Shown piece by piece: positions 24,404 through 30,979 of a stretch of 43,274 bases of DNA (within the stretch, counting starts at the first letter, position 1; each line of letters opens with the position of its first letter). This DNA is from F23-B02 sp963610045 (lineage in GTDB: Bacteria > Bacillota > Clostridia > Oscillospirales > Oscillospiraceae). The stretch spans positions 1-43,274 of the forward strand of contig CAVDMS010000007.1 of the NCBI GenBank assembly GCA_963610045.1, written 5' to 3'. A model generated the notes under the pieces. The model did not search any database. It was given only the letters and a program-made list of their open reading frames with translations, and was not told the DNA's origin. The position numbers and the translations under genes are program-made.

Positions 24404-24925
24404 ATGCCTAACGCAAAGGTTCTCAGCGAAAAACAGGCGATAGTCGAAGCACTCGTTGAGCGTATTCAGGGCGCAAGCGCAGGCATCCTCGTCGATTACC
24501 AGGGTATCACCGTGGCAGAGGACACCGCACTTCGTACCGAAATGCGCAAGGAGGGCGTTGACTACAGCGTCGTAAAGAACACCCTTACCCGCATCGCCAT
24601 CGACAAGCTCGGTATGAAAGAGCTGGACTCCGTTCTGAACGGAAGCACCTCTCTTGCTACCAGCACCGAAGATCCCATTGCTCCGTTCCGCATCATCAGC
24701 GAGTACTCCAAGAAGCTCAACGACAGATTCAATGTCAAGGCGGCATTCATGGAGGGCAAGATCCTGAGCGAGCAGGAGATCGCAGAGCTGTCCACCCTGA
24801 CTTCCAAGAACGACCTGTACGCAAAGCTGGCGGGCTCCCTCAACGCCATTATGGGCGGTCTGGCAGTATGCCTGAGCGAAGTCGTCGAGAAGATGGGCGG
24901 CGCACCCGCAGAAGCCGCAGAGTAA
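24404..24925 (+). CDS. rplJ: 50S ribosomal protein L10
   Basis: Base of the ribosomal stalk: it binds 23S rRNA and carries L7/L12 dimers on its C-terminal helix. The 173 residues are the normal length, with the rRNA-binding N-terminal domain (VLSEKQAIVEALVERIQGAS, VDYQGITVAEDTALRTEMRK, YSVVKNTLTRIA) and the L12-binding helix near the C-terminus (LAGSLNAIMGGLAVCLSEVV). GGAGGTG is well placed before the ATG. Expression is probably set by the leader upstream, in common with rplL. Neither rplK-rplA nor rpoB adjoins. Confidence 0.96.
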   Translation: MPNAKVLSEKQAIVEALVERIQGASAGILVDYQGITVAEDTALRTEMRKEGVDYSVVKNTLTRIAIDKLGMKELDSVLNGSTSLATSTEDPIAPFRIISEYSKKLNDRFNVKAAFMEGKILSEQEIAELSTLTSKNDLYAKLAGSLNAIMGGLAVCLSEVVEKMGGAPAEAAE

Positions 24926-24961
24926 CAGCGGCAACACAATAATTATTGGAGGATAATTCAA

Positions 24962-25330
24962 ATGAGTGAAAAAATCGCAGCCATGGTAGAAGAGATCAAG
25001 GCTCTTTCCGTTCTCGAGCTCAAGGAGCTCGTCGATGCAATCTGCGAGACCTTCGGCGTCTCCGCAGTCGCAGCAGCAGCCCCCGCAGCAGGCGCAGCAG
25101 CAGCCGCTGTCGAGGAAAAGACCGAGTTCGACGTTGTTATGACCGCTTTCGGCGCAGAGAAGATCAAGGTCATCAAGGAAGTCCGCGGCATCACCGGCCT
25201 GGGTCTCGCAGAGGCAAAGGCAATGGTCGAAGCAGTTCCTGCAAAGATCAAGGAAGGCGTTTCCAAGGAAGACGCAGAGGCTCTCAAGGCTCAGCTCGAG
25301 GCAGTCGGCGCAACCGTCGAGATCAAGTAA
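24962..25330 (+). CDS. rplL: 50S ribosomal protein L7/L12
   Basis: Stalk protein that recruits translation factors and stimulates their GTPase activity. The 122 residues have the N-terminal dimerisation helices (MVEEIKALSVLELKELVDAI), an Ala/Pro hinge (about 38-55) and the globular C-terminal domain with EKIKVIKEVRGITGLGLAEA and KAMVEAVPAKIKEGV. It lies 36 bases after rplJ with GGAGG before the ATG. The higher use of a few codons compared with neighbours fits high expression. A strong terminator follows, so the operon is only two genes. Confidence 0.97.
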   Translation: MSEKIAAMVEEIKALSVLELKELVDAICETFGVSAVAAAAPAAGAAAAAVEEKTEFDVVMTAFGAEKIKVIKEVRGITGLGLAEAKAMVEAVPAKIKEGVSKEDAEALKAQLEAVGATVEIK

Positions 25331-25343
25331 TCACAGCACTTAC

Positions 25344-25380
25344 AAAACCGTGTTTTGCGAAATGCAAAACACGGTTTTTC
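25344..25380 (+). terminator. terminator after rplL
   Basis: A 15-bp perfect stem (AAAACCGTGTTTTGC paired with GCAAAACACGGTTTT) with a GAAAT loop, followed by Ts. Confidence 0.9.
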
Positions 25381-25446
25381 TTTTGGCGCAAGGCAGGGGG
25401 ACGTGCTTAAAAACACTCTCCGTGATGTAAAACAAGCTCCTATATC

Positions 25447-25658
25447 ATGCCTCCCTCTGACGAGGGAGGTGTCAAAATCGTCAGATTTTGACGGAGGGAG
25501 AGAAGACGCAGCGCCCTTGTCAGCAGAAAAAATCAACACGCAACGCAGCAAAAAACGAAAATGTAAAACCCCGTAACGCATTGAAATTGCAAGAAATTTC
25601 AACGCCTTTCTCTCCCTCAGTCGGCTACGCCGACAGCTCCCTCGTCAGAGGGAGCCAT
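25447..25658 (+). repeat. four-hairpin inverted-repeat element, copy 2 (full)
   Basis: A 212-bp copy in the opposite orientation to copy 1, aligned end to end with its reverse complement. The left end has ATGCCTCCCTCTGACGAGGG and the hairpin GTCAAAATC/GATTTTGAC; the right end has GTCGGC/GCCGAC and the mirrored CTCCCTC hairpin. Compared with copy 1, the internal stems differ by paired changes that keep base pairing. The similarity to copies elsewhere continues about 50 bases past the right end. Confidence 0.85.
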
Positions 25659-25752
25659 GAGATTGTGCAAGTCTCGCTGCGGCAAAAGGAACGGGGGTGC
25701 GATGTTGAGGTCGGGTGCGGCAGGAAGTCTGTCTTGCGCTGCAAACTCCTCG

Positions 25753-25856
25753 CTTTCCTCTCCCTCAGTCAGCTTACGCTGACAGCTCCCTCGTCAGAGG
25801 GAGCCATGAGATGCTGCAGGTCTTGCTGCGGCGGAAGAAACGGGGTGCGGTGTTGA
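25753..25856 (+). repeat. partial copy of the repeat element plus duplicated flank
   Basis: A 104-bp segment repeating 25606-25708. It contains only the right end of the element (GTCAGC/GCTGAC and CTCCCTC hairpins, ending GGGAGCCAT) and the ~48 flanking bases GAGATG...TGTTGA. The left end and centre are missing. Its inner hairpin matches copy 1 rather than the adjacent copy 2, so it is not a simple recent tandem duplication. Confidence 0.75.
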
Positions 25857-25911
25857 ATTCTACAAAGGCAAGTTTGCTGAGCTTCGGTTTTGGTGTATTG
25901 TGAAAAAGAGC

Positions 25912-25955
25912 AAAGCACACGGGAAATACCGAGGGTATTTCCCGTGTGCTTTTTT
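25912..25955. terminator. long perfect hairpin, terminator-like
   Basis: A 19-bp perfect stem (25912-25930 paired with 25934-25952) with a GAG loop and a six-T run on the right. It looks like a strong terminator for rightward transcription, although no rightward gene lies between it and the rplL terminator. Confidence 0.75.
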
Positions 25956-25974
25956 AATAATGTATGGGTACAAG

Positions 25975-26175
25975 CCGCCGCACCGCTTATGCGGCGGTAA
26001 TGATTTGCGCTCAGACAAGGCGAAGCCTGCTTTTATATTTCCGAGGGCGTGGGCGCTGTATAAACACAATTCGCCCTCCCATCGTGTGACGGTGATGATT
26101 TGCGTTCAGACAAGGCAAAGCCCGAAGGGAATATTTTTATATTTCCGAGGGCGCAGGCGTCGTATGAGCGGAAAT
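25975..26175 (-). repeat. two direct copies of a structured palindromic repeat
   Basis: Two direct copies begin with nearly the same 32 bases (25996-26027 and 26091-26122, TGATTTGCG then TCAGACAAGG). Copy two folds into a long imperfect hairpin: outer arms ATTTGCGTTCA (26098-26108) and TGAGCGGAAAT (26165-26175), inner arms around GGAATAT/ATATTTCC and CCC/GGG. Copy one has lost part of the inner left arm and its outer right arm. A short CCGCCGC/GCGGCGG hairpin precedes copy one. Copy two ends on the TGA of the leftward gene at 26175, so it would form that mRNA's 3' end. Confidence 0.6.
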
Positions 26176-26783
26176 CAGCCCGTCACGGTGACGCTTGTTT
26201 CGGAGGTGATGCTTTTAATATCATTGCCGCTGTAGACGCCGTTATAGTTCCACGTCACCGAGATCGGCACCGTCAGCAGCTCGCCGGGGTCGAGATAAAG
26301 CTCCTGCGAGGCGCTGTATATCAGCGTTTCCGTCGGTGAGTCGTTCGACTCAATGCTTAAAGTCTCGCTTCTGAAGGAATACGCCGTGCCGTTTATCGTC
26401 ACTGCGCCGCTGCGGGGTCCGATGCCGAGGGTGTAGGAGCGCACATAGACCCGCACCTCCATCACCAAAGCGCCGCTCTGCGACCTTGTGACCGCCCACT
26501 CGGTGTGCGTATTGAGGCTGCTGCCGGTGTCGGAGTCGAAGCTGCCGGACATGAGCCTATCCTGCGACGGGTCGGGAGTCGGCGTCGGTGTCGGCTCCGC
26601 ACTTGGCGCTGCCGAGGGCGAAGGCTCCGCCGACGGCGAAACGTCCGGCGCTGCGGTCGGGGACGCCGACGGCTCCGCCGCCTCGTCCGAGGGCTTGGGC
26701 GCCGTGAGCCATGCGGTTATCCCCGCCGCCATGAGCAGCACAAGTATCAGCGCAACGAAAATATGTCCCTTCTGTTTGTTCAC
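26175..26783 (-). CDS. membrane-anchored Pro/Ser-rich protein, unknown function
   Basis: A 202-residue protein with one N-terminal helix (about 8-27, IFVALILVLLMAAGITAWLT), then a ~50-residue Ala/Ser/Pro/Thr/Glu linker (about 30-78) typical of a wall-spanning stalk, then an outward domain of ~120 residues that looks beta-sandwich-like (EWAVTRSQSGALVMEVRVYV and LYLDPGELLTVPISVTWNYN). There is no lipobox and no sortase motif. I do not recognise the outer domain; DUF4352-like or fibronectin-like folds are possible. The start is GTG 26783, eight bases after GGAGG. It is divergent from the PepSY gene, and its stop codon abuts a structured repeat. Confidence 0.6.
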   Translation of the reverse strand: MNKQKGHIFVALILVLLMAAGITAWLTAPKPSDEAAEPSASPTAAPDVSPSAEPSPSAAPSAEPTPTPTPDPSQDRLMSGSFDSDTGSSLNTHTEWAVTRSQSGALVMEVRVYVRSYTLGIGPRSGAVTINGTAYSFRSETLSIESNDSPTETLIYSASQELYLDPGELLTVPISVTWNYNGVYSGNDIKSITSETSVTVTG

Positions 26784-26859
26784 TTGCCGAGCCTCCGTAA
26801 CTTTTAATATTTTATCGACTATTATAGCGTATCTTTAAATAAAAATCCACTCCGCTTTG

Positions 26860-26888
26860 TTGACAAAAACCCGTAAAAATATTAAAAT
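26860..26888 (+). promoter_or_regulatory. sigma-A promoter of the PepSY gene
   Basis: A perfect TTGACA (26860-26865), a 17-bp spacer and TAAAAT (26883-26888). Confidence 0.7.
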
Positions 26889-26921
26889 TTCAATGATTTT
26901 ATTTCGGAGGGAGGCGTTGGC

Positions 26922-27368
26922 ATGGCAAAGGGCGGCAGGCATCTTGCGCCCTCGAAGCGTTCGTCCTCCGGGAAGCGCCGCAGCGGCGGCATACGCCTCG
27001 TCTCAAGCCGGGGCAGGGGCAGCGCCGAGAGACCCCGCCGCAGACCCGTTCTGACCATGCGTCGGGACATACTCCGTGCCATAGTTTTCTTCCTGCTGTG
27101 CTTTCTCATGCTCTCCCCCGTGCGGGGCTGCATCCTTGCCGACGGCGACTACATCGGCATGGCAAAGGCGCAGAAGATCGCCGTGGACGACGCCGGCATC
27201 CCGACCGACAAGGCGCAGGACGTTCGCACCGACATGATAAAAATCGACGGCGAGGTGTACTACAAGGTGCAGTTTACCGGCTCCGTCACCGATTACCGAT
27301 ACATCATAAACGCCGAAACGGGAGAGATACTGACGCAGGTCTTCTACCGTCTCGACAAGACGCAATAA
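26922..27368 (+). CDS. PepSY-domain membrane protein with Arg-rich N-terminus
   Basis: A 148-residue protein. Residues 1-48 are strikingly basic and Ser/Gly-rich (SKRSSSGKRRSGG, ERPRRRP), residues 50-68 form one membrane helix (ILRAIVFFLLCFLMLSP) and residues ~75-148 form a PepSY domain (GMAKAQKIAVDDAGI, then YYKVQFTGSVTDYRYIINAE and GEIL). By the positive-inside rule the basic part stays in the cytosol and PepSY faces outward. PepSY domains are found in protease inhibitors and in sensors or modulators of envelope proteins; no partner is adjacent. GGAGG and a near-consensus promoter precede the ATG. The basic tail could contact nucleic acid or acidic lipid, but that is speculation. Confidence 0.72.
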   Translation: MAKGGRHLAPSKRSSSGKRRSGGIRLVSSRGRGSAERPRRRPVLTMRRDILRAIVFFLLCFLMLSPVRGCILADGDYIGMAKAQKIAVDDAGIPTDKAQDVRTDMIKIDGEVYYKVQFTGSVTDYRYIINAETGEILTQVFYRLDKTQ

Positions 27369-27398
27369 AAGCGTGTAAGCTAAGCCTTACACGCTTTT
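27367..27398. terminator. bidirectional terminator between convergent genes
   Basis: A 13-bp perfect stem (AAAAGCGTGTAAG paired with CTTACACGCTTTT), loop CTAAGC. Its right arm is part of the last codons and stop of the EamA-family gene. Confidence 0.85.
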
Positions 27399-28253
27399 AT
27401 TCTTCTTGAATGTGAGCTCGCTTGCGAGCGTTGCGCCGAGGATGAGCGCTGCGCCGACGAGAGAGCCTGCGCCCAGCGGCTCCTTTAAAATCAGCGCCGA
27501 GAGCAAAATTGCGGTTATGGGGTCAATGTAGCTGAATATTGCGACCGTCTGAGCCGGAAGCTCCTTGACGGAGGCAAAGTACAGCTTGTAGGCAAGCCCC
27601 GTGTGGACGATGCCCAAAACGAGGAGCAGCAGCGCCGGAACGGGCGTGAGCGACACGCTGCCGAGGTCTCCGGTGATCGCCGCATACGGCAGCAGCACAA
27701 GCCCCGCCACCGCAAGCTGCACAAGGCTGCGGTCGGAGTCGGACACGCCGTCGAGCTTCTTGTTTAGGATGACGACCCCGGCATAAAGACAGGCTGCGCC
27801 CACGCCGAACAGTATACCGACAAGGCTCCCGCCGTCGGAGTCAAGCACGCCCGACACCGGGATCATGCCGACGAGCGCAAGGAAAACGCAGCAGAGCTTT
27901 TTCGCCGTGAGCCTTTCGCCGAAAAGCAGCGGCGAGACAAGGATGACGAACACGGGCGCAAGGTAGTAGCACAGCGTCGCCACGGCGACACCGGTGTAGC
28001 GGTACGCCTCAAAAAGCAGCATCCAGTTGCAGCCCAGCACCGCACCCGACAGGCACAGCAGCGGCAGACGGCGACGGATTGCGGCGACGTCGGGGCGCTT
28101 GCCGCAGAAAAGCGCCGCTGCAAGCAAAAACGCCGCACCGCAAAGTCCCCTCGCCATTGCGATGACCGAGGACGGCAGCGGTATGTAGTTTACGAATATT
28201 CCGACCGTGCCGAAAAGCAGCACGGCGACGAGAAGCCTTGTCTTTGCGTTCAT
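27387..28253 (-). CDS. EamA/DMT-family transporter
   Basis: Drug/metabolite-transporter-superfamily permease with about ten helices in two EamA repeats (residues ~5-135 and ~145-280). Recognisable features are the N-terminal LLVAVLLFGTVGIFVNYIPL, the CYYLAPVFVILVSPLLFGER loop ending repeat one and FSYIDPITAILLSALILKE ending repeat two. Substrates in this family include amino acids, nucleotides and metabolites; none can be assigned. The ATG at 28253 is preferred to the GTG six bases earlier. It has its own TTGACT-16-TAAAAT promoter and ends inside a terminator shared with the convergent PepSY gene. Confidence 0.85.
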   Translation of the reverse strand: MNAKTRLLVAVLLFGTVGIFVNYIPLPSSVIAMARGLCGAAFLLAAALFCGKRPDVAAIRRRLPLLCLSGAVLGCNWMLLFEAYRYTGVAVATLCYYLAPVFVILVSPLLFGERLTAKKLCCVFLALVGMIPVSGVLDSDGGSLVGILFGVGAACLYAGVVILNKKLDGVSDSDRSLVQLAVAGLVLLPYAAITGDLGSVSLTPVPALLLLVLGIVHTGLAYKLYFASVKELPAQTVAIFSYIDPITAILLSALILKEPLGAGSLVGAALILGATLASELTFKKNKSV

Positions 28254-28286
28254 ACGCACCCGACCTTTTCGCTTATAGATGCACTG

Positions 28287-28314
28287 ATTTTACACTATTT
28301 TTCAACAAAGTCAA
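28287..28314 (-). promoter_or_regulatory. sigma-A promoter of the EamA gene
   Basis: Minus-strand TTGACT (28309-28314), a 16-bp spacer and TAAAAT (28287-28292). Confidence 0.6.
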
Positions 28315-28316
28315 CG

Positions 28317-28354
28317 GAAAAACGACGGGCAGTCAACGACTGCCCGCAGTTTTT
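28317..28354. terminator. terminator after gltX
   Basis: A 9-bp perfect stem CGGGCAGTC/GACTGCCCG with an AAC loop, with an A run on the left (Ts for leftward gltX). Confidence 0.8.
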
Positions 28355-28361
28355 ATCGTCT

Positions 28362-29828
28362 TTATTTGAGCTTTTCGACGGCGATCCTCATGCGGCGGAG
28401 AGTTTCGTCTCTGCCGAGGATGCGGCATATCTCGACCGCACCGCCGGGGGTGACCGCCTTGCCCGCTGCGGCTATGCGCACGGGCCACATGACCTTGGCG
28501 TTCTTGACGCCCTCGGACTGAGCAAGCGAGACCATTGCGCCCAGTATGCTCTCGTCGTCCCAAACGGGCAGAGCCTCGAACACGGGGAGCATCTTTTCGA
28601 GAACGTAAAGCGAGCTTTCGGTGTCGCTCTTGCTCTTTTTGTGGACAAAAAGCTCGGTGCCGTATTCCGGCAGAGCGTCGAAAAAGTCGAGCTTTTCGGG
28701 GATCTCGGACAGCAGCTCGGTGCGCTGCTGCAAAAGTGCGGCGACAGCGCCTGCGTCAATGTCGGGAGTTTTCACCGCCGAACGAATGTACGGCTCTGCC
28801 ACGGCAGCAAACTCCTCGGCGCTCATGCGGCGGATGTACTCGGCGTTAAAATAGCGCAGCTTTTCAATGTCGAAAATTGCGGGGGACTTGCTCAGTCCGT
28901 GGATATCGAATATCTCCGCCATCTCCGGCATGGAGTATATCTCACGCTCGCCGCCGGGACTCCAACCCAAAAGCGCAACGTAATTCACGACTGCGGGGGT
29001 GATGTAGCCCTGCGCAATGAGGTCCTCGTACGAGGGGTCGCCGTGGCGCTTGCTCATCTTGTTGTGCTGGTCACGCATGACGGGGGAGCAGTGAACGTAC
29101 TTGGGAATGTCCCAGCCGAAGCCCTCGTACAGCAGATTGTACTTGGGCGAGGAGGAGAGGTACTCCGAGCCTCGCACGACGTGGGTGATGCCCATGAGGT
29201 GATCGTCCACGACGTTTGCAAAGTTGTAGGTCGGCAGCCCGTCACGCTTTATAAGCACCTGATCGTCGAGCGTTTTGTTCTCGACGCTTATCTCGCCGAA
29301 TATCTCATCACGGAAAACGGTGACGCCGTCCTCCGGGATCCTCTGACGGACGACATAGGGCTTTCCCTCCGACGCCGCTTTTGCGGACTCCTCCGCCGAA
29401 AGACTGCGGCAGGGATCGACCTTCTTTTCAAAAGCCTCGCCCTCGTCCTCGCACTTTTCGCAGAAGCAGCGGTAGGCGTGACCCTTTTCGATGAGCAGCT
29501 CGGCGTATTTTCCGTACAGCCCGCGGCGCTCGGTCTGAATATACGGACCTACGGGTCCGCCGAGGTCGGGACCCTCGTCGTGGTCAAGACCGCAGTCCTT
29601 CAAGGTGCGGTATATCACGTCAACTGCGCCCTCGACAAGGCGGCTCTGATCGGTGTCCTCGATGCGGAGAATGAACTTTCCTCCGTTGTGACGTGCGATA
29701 AGCCAGGTGTAAAGTGCGGTTCTGAGATTGCCGACGTGCATATATCCCGTGGGACTGGGCGCAAAGCGGGTGCGCACCTCGCCCTTGGGGATGCGAGCCT
29801 CCATTTCGTCATACCAGTTAAGCTCCAT
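28362..29828 (-). CDS. gltX: glutamyl-tRNA synthetase
   Basis: Class I synthetase attaching glutamate to tRNA-Glu (and to tRNA-Gln if non-discriminating; this cannot be told here). The 488 residues show the HIGH-region RFAPSPTGYMHVGNLRTALY (about 21-40), the cysteine-containing insertion CFCEKCEDEG, GLPTYNFANVVDDHLMGITH, and the KMSKR loop HNKMSKRHGD, then the all-helical anticodon-binding domain. The ATG has CGGAGGAAAACGCC upstream. It is divergent from trpS with overlapping promoter elements. No T-box leader is present. Confidence 0.95.
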   Translation of the reverse strand: MELNWYDEMEARIPKGEVRTRFAPSPTGYMHVGNLRTALYTWLIARHNGGKFILRIEDTDQSRLVEGAVDVIYRTLKDCGLDHDEGPDLGGPVGPYIQTERRGLYGKYAELLIEKGHAYRCFCEKCEDEGEAFEKKVDPCRSLSAEESAKAASEGKPYVVRQRIPEDGVTVFRDEIFGEISVENKTLDDQVLIKRDGLPTYNFANVVDDHLMGITHVVRGSEYLSSSPKYNLLYEGFGWDIPKYVHCSPVMRDQHNKMSKRHGDPSYEDLIAQGYITPAVVNYVALLGWSPGGEREIYSMPEMAEIFDIHGLSKSPAIFDIEKLRYFNAEYIRRMSAEEFAAVAEPYIRSAVKTPDIDAGAVAALLQQRTELLSEIPEKLDFFDALPEYGTELFVHKKSKSDTESSLYVLEKMLPVFEALPVWDDESILGAMVSLAQSEGVKNAKVMWPVRIAAAGKAVTPGGAVEICRILGRDETLRRMRIAVEKLK

Positions 29829-29861
29829 GGCGTTTTCCTCCGTGATCCATAATCATTTAAC

Positions 29862-29890
29862 AGTCTAAAATGGAATTTGCCTGTTGTCAA
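29862..29890 (-). promoter_or_regulatory. sigma-A promoter of gltX
   Basis: Minus-strand TTGACA (29885-29890), a 17-bp spacer and TAGACT (29862-29867). Its -35 overlaps the -35 of the opposite trpS promoter by five bases. Confidence 0.6.
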
Positions 29891-29912
29891 GAGAGACTTA
29901 AAATGATAAAAT
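29884..29912 (+). promoter_or_regulatory. sigma-A promoter of trpS-wecA-wecB
   Basis: TTGTCA (29884-29889), a 17-bp spacer and TAAAAT (29907-29912). It is back to back with the gltX promoter. Confidence 0.65.
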
Positions 29913-29951
29913 ACGATTTTAGGTAACAGGTAAATATAAGGAGCCAAAACC

Positions 29952-30965
29952 ATGGAAAACGAAATCAGAAAAAAGATAATGCTTTCGGGCATTCAGCCCT
30001 CCGGCGACCTGCATCTCGGCAACTACCTCGGTGCGGTCAAGAACTGGGGAGCGAGAGCCGACGAATTTGACTGCTACTACTTCATGGCCGATCTGCACAC
30101 GCTCACCGTGCGTCAGAACCCGGCGGAGCTTCGCCGCCGCACCCTTGAGCAGCTTGCGCAGTACATCGCCTGCGGGCTTGACCCGGAGAAGAACACCCTT
30201 TTTGTGCAGAGCCACGTTCACGAGCACGCAGAGCTGGGCTGGATACTCAACTGCTACACGATGTTCGGCGAGCTTTCCCGCATGACGCAGTTTAAGGACA
30301 AGAGCGCTAAGAACGCCGACAACATAAACGGCGGTCTTTTCACATACCCCGCACTCATGGCGGCGGACATTCTGCTGTATCAGGCGGATTACGTTCCCGT
30401 GGGTGAGGATCAGCGCCAGCACTGCGAGCTGACCCGTGACATCGCCGTGCGCTTCAACAACATCTACGGCGATGTGTTCAGGGTTCCCGAGGCCTACGTT
30501 CCCAAGGCGGGAGCGAGGGTCATGGGGCTGTCTAACCCCGGCAGCAAGATGAGCAAATCCGATCCCTCCGGCTGCGTGTTCCTCATGGAAAAGCCTGAGG
30601 ATATCGCAAGGAAGTTTAAGCGTGCCGTCACCGATTCGGACACGGAAAACTGCGTCCGCTTCGACATGAAGGAAAAGCCCGGCGTGTCGAATCTTATGAA
30701 CATCTACTCCGCCGTCACCGGCAAGAGCTTTGAGGAGATCGAGCGTGAGTTTTCCGGCTGCGGCTACGGGGTGTTCAAGCCCGCCGTCGGCGATGCGGTC
30801 ATCGAGACACTGCGTCCCATCAGGGAGGAGGCTCAGCGCCTTCTGGCGGACAAGGCGTACCTGCAGCAGGTGTACACCGACGGTGCGCAGAAAGCGAGCG
30901 CAATCGCGAGAAAGACACTGCGCAAGGTATATAAAAAGGTGGGCCTTGTCGAAAAGCCCTTCTGA
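29952..30965 (+). CDS. trpS: tryptophanyl-tRNA synthetase
   Basis: Class Ic synthetase charging tRNA-Trp, 337 residues, normal length. The HIGH-type motif is in SGIQPSGDLHLGNYLGAVKN, tryptophan-pocket residues lie in YPALMAADILLYQADYVPVG, and the KMSKS loop is GSKMSKSDP. TATAAGGAGCC precedes the ATG. It is followed 14 bases later by wecA/tagO, so it is probably the first gene of a trpS-wecA-wecB transcript; there is no obvious functional tie. No T-box or tryptophan attenuator is visible in the 40-base leader. Confidence 0.96.
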   Translation: MENEIRKKIMLSGIQPSGDLHLGNYLGAVKNWGARADEFDCYYFMADLHTLTVRQNPAELRRRTLEQLAQYIACGLDPEKNTLFVQSHVHEHAELGWILNCYTMFGELSRMTQFKDKSAKNADNINGGLFTYPALMAADILLYQADYVPVGEDQRQHCELTRDIAVRFNNIYGDVFRVPEAYVPKAGARVMGLSNPGSKMSKSDPSGCVFLMEKPEDIARKFKRAVTDSDTENCVRFDMKEKPGVSNLMNIYSAVTGKSFEEIEREFSGCGYGVFKPAVGDAVIETLRPIREEAQRLLADKAYLQQVYTDGAQKASAIARKTLRKVYKKVGLVEKPF

Positions 30966-30979
30966 TACGGAGATATTAT

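Larger units (their letters stand above)
25331..26174. other. repeat-rich gene-free island after rplL
   Basis: No gene is supported in these ~840 bases. In order they hold the rplL terminator, a full copy of the four-hairpin repeat, a ~150-bp segment ending in a partial second copy with duplicated flank, a long perfect hairpin, and two copies of an unrelated structured repeat that ends at the stop codon of the next (leftward) gene. Open frames here are produced by the repeats. Confidence 0.7.

Noticed and set aside
25447..25860. Repeated CTCCCTC/GAGGGAG units as a possible CRISPR array
   Set aside because: The units are not evenly spaced, occur in both orientations at element ends, and no spacers or cas genes are present.
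25488..26339. Several open frames of 60-120 codons in the island after rplL
   Set aside because: They run through the inverted-repeat elements and structured repeats, lack good ribosome sites and show no recognisable protein features.
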